From NCBI GenBank assembly GCA_003455555.1, contig DMQX01000035.1:2329-13995 (forward strand): a stretch of 11,667 nt of DNA, in the 5' to 3' direction. Shown piece after piece: positions 1 through 4,991 of the stretch (position 1 is its first letter; the number at the start of each line of letters is the position of its first letter). Origin of the DNA: Candidatus Tayloriibacteriota bacterium (GTDB taxonomy: Bacteria; Patescibacteriota; Minisyncoccia; Phycocordibacterales; UBA11359). The notes under the pieces were generated by a model, which ran no database searches, was not told the origin of the DNA, and saw nothing but the letters and a program-made list of their open reading frames with translations. The position numbers and the translations under genes are program-made.

Positions 1-614
1 ATACGAATTTGGTTGATGAAAATGACAATAGTTTTTGAACGGGCGACAATGGCGGTCAATTTGCGGAGAGCTTGTGACATGAGTCGTGCTTGCTTGCCAA
101 CGTGTTGAGCACCCATATCTCCTTCGATTTCATCTTTTGGCGTGAGGGCGGCGACTGAGTCAATGACGATAACATCAAGTTTGCCACTACGCACCAAACT
201 TTCGCAAATCTCTAAACCTTGCTCGCCAGTGTCGGGTTGCGACAGTAGAAGTTCTCCGATTTTTACACCCAACTTGCCAGCATAGACCGGATCCATGGCG
301 TGCTCGGCGTCAATAAACGCGCAGATGCCACCTTTTTTCTGAGCTTCTGCAATCACATGTAGGGCGAGAGTAGTTTTGCCGCTTGACTCCGGTCCGAATA
401 TTTCAACGATGCGTCCACGGGGAAGACCGCCGACTCCGAGCGCGGCATCAAGTCCGATTGAGCCAGTAGGGATGACGTTAATATCAACGCGAGGCTTTTC
501 ACCAAGCATCATGATGGATTCGTCGCCAAATTTGGTGCGAATCGCGTCTAATGTATCTTTAATACTTGCATTGAGTTCTTTTGGGGGAGCTTTTTCTTTG
601 CCGAATTTTGCCAT
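1..614 (-). CDS. recA: RecA recombinase, N-terminal 204 residues (cut by window edge)
   Basis: DNA-dependent ATPase that forms filaments on single-stranded DNA, drives homologous strand exchange and triggers LexA-type self-cleavage. The minus-strand frame starts MAKFGKEK at 614 and stays open to the left edge. Visible family signatures are the Walker A P-loop GPESSGKT (residues 74-81), the [10 protein letters not shown] block after it, the Walker B strand [10 protein letters not shown], the [21 protein letters not shown] helix region, and FINQIR at residues 199-204, where the DNA-binding L2 region of the family begins. RecA is usually about 350 residues, so roughly the last 40 percent is outside the window. 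It is the last gene seen of a three-gene minus-strand cluster, 11 bases after the preceding stop. No Shine-Dalgarno sequence precedes the ATG; the bases just upstream are A/T-rich. Identity is certain; completeness cannot be judged. Confidence 0.98.
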   Translation of the reverse strand, partial: MAKFGKEKAPPKELNASIKDTLDAIRTKFGDESIMMLGEKPRVDINVIPTGSIGLDAALGVGGLPRGRIVEIFGPESSGKTTLALHVIAEAQKKGGICAFIDAEHAMDPVYAGKLGVKIGELLLSQPDTGEQGLEICESLVRSGKLDVIVIDSVAALTPKDEIEGDMGAQHVGKQARLMSQALRKLTAIVARSKTIVIFINQIR

Positions 615-625
615 AATATTTTGGA

Positions 626-1072
626 TTACTGAATAATATTAACTGTATTTGTCGCTGTGCTTGTACCCGATAGGGTATCAACCGAAGTTGTTGCACTGCT
701 GGTCGCTGTCACCACTTGGAGTGGGGCAGTGTAATTGAGCTCGATAAGCCGCTGTGTCGTTCTTCCAAATTTGTCCTGTGCTGCTAGCTTAATTATAGTA
801 TAGCCAGGCGGTACCAGCAATTTCTCGGAAAACTTGCCTTGATTGTCAACAAAGATCTGTCGGTCATTGAGACTGATGTGAGTAATATTCGTGGCCACGC
901 CGCTTACAACTATGAGGGGATTGGTCACATTTTCGCCATTTTTTGGGGTTGTCAGACTAATTTCGGGTCCCAAGATGAGGTTCCTGGCTTGAAAGAGGCC
1001 ATAACCCAAGATGAGGATGGCAATGATTGAAACTGAGGAGATCTTTAAGGCCAAGGCGCGGGAGCGTTTCAT
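626..1072 (-). CDS. Small membrane-anchored protein with Ig-like (glucodextranase-B-like) domain
   Basis: A 148-residue protein of unknown function. A basic N-terminus (MKRSR) and one hydrophobic segment (about residues 11-28, [15 protein letters not shown]) fit a signal anchor. Residues 36-115 look like a beta-sandwich of the glucodextranase-B/Ig-like type: P-x-I-S-L-T-T-P-x-N-G, then VVSGVATN, an [14 protein letters not shown] turn, and a [13 protein letters not shown] strand, the pattern typical of that fold. The last 33 residues are a low-complexity Thr/Ser/Ala tail, consistent with an exposed linker. The protein would therefore sit on the outer face of the membrane. It lies between ftsK (6 bases upstream) and recA (11 bases downstream) and is probably co-transcribed with both. 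The domain call is by pattern recognition; the role is not known. Confidence 0.85.
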   Translation of the reverse strand: MKRSRALALKISSVSIIAILILGYGLFQARNLILGPEISLTTPKNGENVTNPLIVVSGVATNITHISLNDRQIFVDNQGKFSEKLLVPPGYTIIKLAAQDKFGRTTQRLIELNYTAPLQVVTATSSATTSVDTLSGTSTATNTVNIIQ

Positions 1073-1078
1073 TTGAGA

Positions 1079-3289
1079 TTATAGGGTTGGAGGAATATCC
1101 GAAGCGGTCTCGTTTGGTTTGTCAGTAATGACATCGCGGGGTCTTGAACCGTCAGGGGCTCCGATGACGCCGCGTTCTTCGAGCATATCCATAAGTCGCG
1201 CAGCTCGAGCATATCCGATGCGAAGTTTTCTTTGGAGGTATGAAGTTGAAGCTTTGCCGGCATGAATGATTTCCTCGCGGGCCTGCTCGTAAAGATCATC
1301 ATCGTCACCCATGTCGTTGTCGTCGCTCACAGCATCAAAGATTGAATTTTTCTCTTGGGCGGCAGGATTACTTAGATCGATACCGGCTTCTGGAATAGCG
1401 TCGTTGTGCTCGACTAGGAATTTGACCACATTTTTGAGCTCAGTTTCGGAAATAAAGGCACTCTGGATACGGTTTGGTTGGGACATATCGCCAGACTGGA
1501 AGAGCATGTCGCCGGCACCGAGCAATTTTTCAGCTCCAGAGGCATCAAGGATGGTGCGGGAGTCGATCTGAGATGATACTTGGAGAGCCAATCGGGCTGG
1601 TATATTGGCTTTGATGAGACCGGTGATAACGTTGACCGAAGGTCGCTGGGTCGAAAGGATAAGGTGGATACCAACAGCTCGGGACATTTGAGCCAAGCGA
1701 ACGATGGCAGATTCGAGCTCTCGTGGGTAAGCTTGCATGATATCGGCCAACTCGTCGATAATTACCACGATATAAGGAAGGGTTTCTGGAATCTTGCCAG
1801 CCGCCGCTGCGTCAGCTCTTTCTTCAGTACTCATTTTTTTGATGGCTGGAGCCAGAATATTTTTGTGGTAAGACTCTATGTCGCGAACTGAATGTGATTC
1901 CAGAATGTCATAGCGTCGATCCATTTCCTTGGCTGCCCATTTGAGCGCGAGGATAGATTTTTTGGCTTCGGTCACGACAGGTGTGAGCAAATGTGGAATC
2001 TTGTTATATAGAGTAAGCTCGACACGTTTTGGGTCGATCATAATAAATTTTAGGTGTTCAGGAGAGTTTCGGTAGAGCAGGGAAGTAATGATGGCGTGAA
2101 TAGTTACAGATTTACCCGAACCAGTTGCTCCGGCAATAAGTAGATGAGGCATTTTGGCCAAATTGGCAAAGTATGATTTTCCGGAGATGCCTTTGCCTAG
2201 ACTGACCAAGAGAGGTTTTTCGGATTTTTGGAATTCTGGATCGCCGATCAGGTTGGCCAGGCCAACGGTCGTTTTGACGCTGTTTGGGATTTCGATGCCG
2301 ACCAAGGATTTACCTGGAATTGGAGCTTCGATACGGATAGGGTGAGCTGCCAAAGCCAAAGCTAGATCATTGTGAAGCGTGAGGATACGAGATAGTTTGA
2401 CGCCCTCGGCAGGTTTAAGAGCGTAACGGGTGATGGAAGGGCCGATTGACACTTCATCCATTTCAACCGAGATGCCGAAGTTTTGGAGTGTTCGTTTGAT
2501 GATGTTGGCGTTTGCCTTGATGTCGCCGACACCTGGCTTGCCTTTATCACCCTCAAGAAGTGAGAGAGGGAGCGGCACGAATTCATTGTGGCTGACTCTG
2601 CCAATATGGGCTGGCATAGTTAGTGTGAAATCATCCGGCTTGTTTTTTGCCACAGTCGCTGCCTCAACATTTTTCCTATCATCCTTTTCGGTGGCTTTGC
2701 GCGCGTCATCCATTTTTTTGAGTTCACTTGCGTCGAGGTCGGCAGAGATTGCTTTCTTTTCGTCTTCCTCTTCTTCCTCTTTTTTCCACCAAGCGAGGTC
2801 TGCCAGATGTACATCAAAGATGACTAAGGTTGATATGAGTGCGAGCGCCAATAAAAAAATTAGGGTGGCATACACGTCAAAGATTGAAACTAGTGGAGAG
2901 GAGATCCATCTACCCACAACTCCGCCAACTGTCGTCTGACTTCGTGAGACAATGAAGGAGATGGTTGATATTGTGCCCAATCCGGAAAAGAATAATATGA
3001 GTCCACCGATCGATTGCAGCCAAGCGATCTTCTGCTGCGCGGAGCGAAAGAAAGCGATGCCCAGAACAACCAAGACTACTGGAATCAAAAAATAACCAAT
3101 ACCGAATAGCTGCGAGAAGATGGTGTAGGTATCTTGACCAGCCCGGCCACCGAGTGCGACCGCTGATAACATGAAGAAGACGGCGACAACAAAGAGTGAT
3201 ACCGCGACAATTCCGTGAAGAGTTTTTGCTTTGAGGTGACTCGAGAGATCGTATTTATTTTCTTTAGATGGTTTATTTCGTTTGCTCAT
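1079..3289 (-). CDS. ftsK: FtsK/SpoIIIE family DNA translocase
   Basis: Septum-anchored ATPase motor that pumps chromosomal DNA away from the closing division septum. The 736-residue protein has all expected modules: four hydrophobic segments (about residues 24-46, 58-82, 92-114, 132-158), an acidic/charged linker (about 169-215), the alpha subdomain, and the RecA-like beta motor with Walker A GATGSGKS (387-394), Walker B VVIIDELADIM (508-518) and the conserved STQRPS (546-551). The C-terminal gamma winged helix (about 664-720) contains YLQRKLRIGYARAARLMDMLEERG, the region that reads KOPS-type polar DNA motifs in relatives. Its length resembles short SpoIIIE-like forms, not the long E. coli form. 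It heads the cluster with the Ig-like protein and recA. The chosen ATG gives the standard N-terminus before the first membrane segment; no Shine-Dalgarno is present. Confidence 0.97.
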   Translation of the reverse strand: MSKRNKPSKENKYDLSSHLKAKTLHGIVAVSLFVVAVFFMLSAVALGGRAGQDTYTIFSQLFGIGYFLIPVVLVVLGIAFFRSAQQKIAWLQSIGGLILFFSGLGTISTISFIVSRSQTTVGGVVGRWISSPLVSIFDVYATLIFLLALALISTLVIFDVHLADLAWWKKEEEEEDEKKAISADLDASELKKMDDARKATEKDDRKNVEAATVAKNKPDDFTLTMPAHIGRVSHNEFVPLPLSLLEGDKGKPGVGDIKANANIIKRTLQNFGISVEMDEVSIGPSITRYALKPAEGVKLSRILTLHNDLALALAAHPIRIEAPIPGKSLVGIEIPNSVKTTVGLANLIGDPEFQKSEKPLLVSLGKGISGKSYFANLAKMPHLLIAGATGSGKSVTIHAIITSLLYRNSPEHLKFIMIDPKRVELTLYNKIPHLLTPVVTEAKKSILALKWAAKEMDRRYDILESHSVRDIESYHKNILAPAIKKMSTEERADAAAAGKIPETLPYIVVIIDELADIMQAYPRELESAIVRLAQMSRAVGIHLILSTQRPSVNVITGLIKANIPARLALQVSSQIDSRTILDASGAEKLLGAGDMLFQSGDMSQPNRIQSAFISETELKNVVKFLVEHNDAIPEAGIDLSNPAAQEKNSIFDAVSDDNDMGDDDDLYEQAREEIIHAGKASTSYLQRKLRIGYARAARLMDMLEERGVIGAPDGSRPRDVITDKPNETASDIPPTL

Positions 3290-3406
3290 ATGTGTTTAAG
3301 TAATAATATCATACGAGGACACAATAAACATACGCTAGAGGCTATGAATTTTTTATAAAGAAATAATAGAGATCTTTTAAAAACATGTTTATCCAGTTTG
3401 TACATA
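3290..3406. other. Divergent intergenic region, ftsK side
   Basis: Short A/T-rich spacer between ftsK and the promoter of the winged-helix gene. On the minus strand a possible -10 hexamer TATGAT (3308-3313) lies 18 bases before the ftsK ATG, without a recognisable -35, so a promoter for ftsK here is only tentative. A core AGGACA (3316-3321, plus strand) next to it resembles the right half of the TAAARGACA motif that is abundant downstream. Confidence 0.4.
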
Positions 3407-3436
3407 TTGACGCTTGACTTTGTCCTATACTATAAT
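3407..3436 (+). promoter_or_regulatory. Sigma70-type promoter of the winged-helix gene
   Basis: TTGACG (3407-3412), an 18-base spacer, and a perfect TATAAT (3431-3436) predict a start near 3443 and a 5' UTR of about 84 nt before the ATG at 3527. Two 8/9 matches to the local TAAARGACA motif overlap or touch the -10: TATAGGACA on the minus strand (3421-3429) and TAATGGACA on the plus strand (3433-3441). A protein bound there would block RNA polymerase. Confidence 0.75.
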
Positions 3437-3521
3437 GGACATGATTTGTTCTGACTTTAAAAGTGTAAAAGACAGGAAACTAGCCTAAAGGTCATTTTTA
3501 TAAGAGACAGTTTAAAAGACA
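3421..3521 (+). repeat. TAAARGACA motif cluster in promoter and 5' UTR of the winged-helix gene
   Basis: Exact copies of TAAARGACA at 3466-3474 and 3513-3521; 8/9 copies at 3433-3441 (TAATGGACA), 3486-3494 (TAAAGGTCA), 3501-3509 (TAAGAGACA) and, on the minus strand, 3421-3429 (TATAGGACA). All those downstream of the predicted transcription start point the same way as the mRNA. Spacing between starts is 33, 20, 15 and 12 bases. The last copy ends five bases before the start codon, so binding at RNA or DNA level could also block translation. Confidence 0.7.
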
Positions 3522-3526
3522 CTGTT

Positions 3527-4330
3527 ATGGACTCACACAACCAAGAAAATCATCTTAAGAAATATGATGAAAAAAGCCTTGATAAGCTTCAATCTAGAAC
3601 CGTCTTTGCCGACCCAACCTACGGCTTTATTTTCAAAAAGACAGAAAAAATAATAGCTGCGCTGTACCTGGTTACCAACCTTATATCAGACAACGAGCCG
3701 ATCAAGATTCAGCTCAGGAAAGCCTCTCTCGGGCTGCTGTCTGATACCTTGTCTTTAAGACGCACCTCTTCTGCACAGTCCAGACAGTCGATCTTGAATT
3801 TGATGACAGTTATTTCCGAGATTCTTTCTTTGTTAAAGATTGCCTCTGTGACGGAGCAGATCTCATCGATGAATTATTCCATAATCCATCGCGAGATAGT
3901 CATGCTTATGGGCAACTTGGATGCTCTACATCCTGAAATGGTTGGCAATGGATCAATGGTCTTGCCGCAAGATTTCTTTAATGTGCCGACTCCATCAGCA
4001 GTCCCAACTTATTCGCCAGCAACAAATGTTTTCCAGGTAGGCAACGCACAGGCGCCTTCGTCTAAAGGACAGTATAGGACACCGGACGCTATAAAAGACA
4101 GCCAGATACGATCAACTCCCAAGGACAACGTAAAGGACAATCGACGCGAAAAGATGCTGCAACTTTTGAAAGTGGGTAAGCCATTGAGCATTAGAGACTT
4201 CGCTCAAGAGATTAAGAATTGCAGTGAGAAAACAATTCAGCGGGAACTGTTAGCTATGGTTGAGTCTGGAACTTTGAAGAAAACAGGTGAGCGCCGCTGG
4301 AGTGTTTATTCCTTGGTTCAGCCTCAATAA
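3527..4330 (+). CDS. DeoR-like winged-helix protein with motif-encoding linker (putative autoregulator)
   Basis: A 267-residue cytoplasmic protein without signal or membrane segment. Residues about 30-135 are predicted helical (FKKTEKIIAALYLVTNLISDN, then two further long helices) and may form a dimerising bundle. Residues about 140-178 are Pro/Ser/Thr-rich linker. Residues 179-206 are an odd Lys/Asp/Gln/Arg stretch encoded by repeated TAAARGACA sequences. Residues 207-264 form a winged helix: EKMLQLLK helix, LSIRDFAQEI helix, recognition helix CSEKTIQRELLAMVESG, and wing LKKTGERRWSVYSL. I recall similar proteins in Parcubacteria genomes, generally annotated only as HTH proteins; that memory is unverified. 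Promoter position and motif copies on the -10 and in the leader suggest autoregulation. The start is the only ATG in frame giving the full helical domain. DNA binding is well supported; target and signal are not known. Confidence 0.85.
   Translation: MDSHNQENHLKKYDEKSLDKLQSRTVFADPTYGFIFKKTEKIIAALYLVTNLISDNEPIKIQLRKASLGLLSDTLSLRRTSSAQSRQSILNLMTVISEILSLLKIASVTEQISSMNYSIIHREIVMLMGNLDALHPEMVGNGSMVLPQDFFNVPTPSAVPTYSPATNVFQVGNAQAPSSKGQYRTPDAIKDSQIRSTPKDNVKDNRREKMLQLLKVGKPLSIRDFAQEIKNCSEKTIQRELLAMVESGTLKKTGERRWSVYSLVQPQ
4063..4139 (+). repeat. TAAARGACA motif cluster inside the winged-helix gene, in three reading frames
   Basis: Exact motif at 4063-4071, 4092-4100 and 4131-4139; 8/9 TATAGGACA at 4073-4081; 7/9 CCAAGGACA at 4119-4127. 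Relative to the gene frame the motif's first T is at codon position 3 (encoding S-K-G-Q), position 1 (Y-R-T), and position 2 (I-K-D-S and V-K-D-N). The same bases therefore encode different residues, which argues that the DNA or RNA word, not the peptide, is kept. Outside the cluster the gene also has AAAAAGACA (3635-3643) and, on the minus strand, TTAAAGACA (3750-3758). Confidence 0.75.
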
Positions 4331-4378
4331 TTTGGTCGAATAAACCGATTTTTCCGCGGCGTTTCCCCGTGCTTTTTA

Positions 4379-4387
4379 TAAAGGACA
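4379..4387 (+). repeat. Downstream TAAAGGACA copy
   Basis: Exact motif copy 48 bases after the winged-helix stop codon, same orientation as the gene, and about 120 bases upstream of the -35 of the S-layer promoter. It may mark the 3' UTR of the regulator or act as an upstream site for the S-layer gene. A weaker CTAGGACA-type copy lies on the minus strand at 4803-4810 in the S-layer leader. Confidence 0.55.
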
Positions 4388-4463
4388 AATCTCGGATTTA
4401 GCTTTGACATTTTGGCCTAATTATGCGATTATACACCAGATCGTGTTGTTGAACTGAGGACGG

Positions 4464-4494
4464 CTTATTTTAGCGGTATTACCGGGAAAATAAG
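4464..4494. promoter_or_regulatory. Stem-loop upstream of the S-layer promoter
   Basis: CTTATTTT (4464-4471) pairs perfectly with AAAATAAG (4487-4494); inside it CGGT (4474-4477) pairs with ACCG (4481-4484). There is no T-tract after it, so it is not a standard terminator. Its right arm is shared with the DnaA-box inverted repeat that follows, so the two structures are mutually exclusive in a single strand. Confidence 0.5.
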
Positions 4495-4511
4495 TTATCC
4501 ACAGCTTATTT
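4488..4511. promoter_or_regulatory. DnaA-box-containing inverted repeat at the S-layer promoter
   Basis: AAATAAG (4488-4494) and CTTATTT (4505-4511) are perfect inverted arms around TTATCCACAG. TTATCCACA (4495-4503) equals the strong DnaA-box consensus. The right arm overlaps the first bases of the -35 hexamer, an operator-like position. Only one box was seen, so this is not by itself an origin of replication. Confidence 0.55.
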
Positions 4512-4538
4512 GCACGCTTGTACAGCACAGTATATAAT
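4510..4538 (+). promoter_or_regulatory. Sigma70-type promoter of the S-layer gene
   Basis: TTGCAC (4510-4515), 17-base spacer, perfect TATAAT (4533-4538). Predicted start is near 4545, leaving about 450 nt of leader before the coding region. No better promoter was seen closer to the gene; TTGACA at 4710-4715 has no acceptable -10 at 16-18 bases. Confidence 0.7.
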
Positions 4539-4544
4539 GACACT

Positions 4545-4991
4545 CATGTAGCGGCTGCGGCGCTGATAAAGCGCATATTAGGCACGTACGTTACGGGGTA
4601 TTCCAGAGGTTCTTTGCTCAGTTTTGTATAGAATATTTTTGTAACATTTGAATAGTGTTACCGTCATATCTATACAACTGAACGAGGTGTATTCTGTACT
4701 GCTGGCTCGTTGACAACTTAATAATAGATGAGTACCGAATTACTTTTTCCAATACGGTTGATTACGATAGAAAATCAGGCTCACATATCCAACTAATCTT
4801 TTTGTCCTAGGCGATACTGGGGCACTAAGACTTAGTCAAAGGCGGCAGAAGATCTCGTATATATATATGAATAAAATATATGTGTATGAAATCTTCTGTT
4901 GTACGCAGTTAAAAAATAATTTTTCTCGCATTAACAGTATTTAAAAATTAAAGGGAAAAATTATAAGTTAGTTATTAAAAATAATTATTAT
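4545..4991 (+). ncRNA. Long structured 5' leader (or separate ncRNA) before the S-layer gene
   Basis: This stretch has no credible reading frame but many local inverted repeats that would pair in the transcript. They are 4548-4553 with 4589-4594 (one G-U); GCGCT 4560-4564 with AGCGC 4570-4574; 4619-4632 with 4669-4680 (12 bp, 2-nt bulge) enclosing GTAACA 4641-4646 with TGTTAC 4656-4661; AACGAG 4681-4686 with CTCGTT 4706-4711; 4734-4741 with 4751-4758 (one A-A mismatch, 9-nt loop); and the long hairpin 4846-4898. ACTAAG-A-CTTAGT at 4824-4836 is a further tight palindrome. The last 90 bases are A/T-rich and unpaired. I do not recognise a known riboswitch, tmRNA, SRP, RNase P or 6S signature. 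It may stabilise or control a highly expressed surface-protein mRNA. Confidence 0.55.
4846..4898 (+). promoter_or_regulatory. 53-nt hairpin in the leader
   Basis: CAGAAGAT (4846-4853) pairs with ATCTTCTG (4891-4898); after a 2/2 internal loop, 13 further pairs form between 4856-4868 and 4876-4888 if three G-U pairs are allowed; the loop is GAATAAA (4869-4875). The G-U pairs mean the fold is complete only in the plus-strand RNA, supporting an RNA-level role. It is not followed by a T-tract. Confidence 0.65.

Noticed and set aside
3499..3510. TATAAGAGACAG equals the last 12 bases of the Tn5 mosaic end, raising the question of an adapter or chimera inside the contig.
   Set aside because: The preceding bases do not continue the 19-base mosaic end, no adapter sequence follows, and the local promoter-to-gene context is continuous. 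It fits the TAAARGACA series, though this one copy should carry less weight.
4353..4377. Terminator of the winged-helix gene (GC-rich stretch followed by five T).
   Set aside because: The possible stem is only about three to five pairs with mismatches; too weak to list.
4464..4511. Origin of replication because of the DnaA box and nearby A/T-rich DNA.
   Set aside because: Only one box was found and no dnaA, dnaN or clustered boxes are present; a regulatory site fits better.
4710..4738. Second S-layer promoter from the consensus TTGACA at 4710-4715.
   Set aside because: No acceptable -10 at 16-18 bases (TACCGA/ACCGAA); the bases form part of leader helices instead.
4846..4898. Terminator.
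   Set aside because: No T-tract follows, the stem is A/T-rich, and the S-layer gene downstream would lose its only good promoter.
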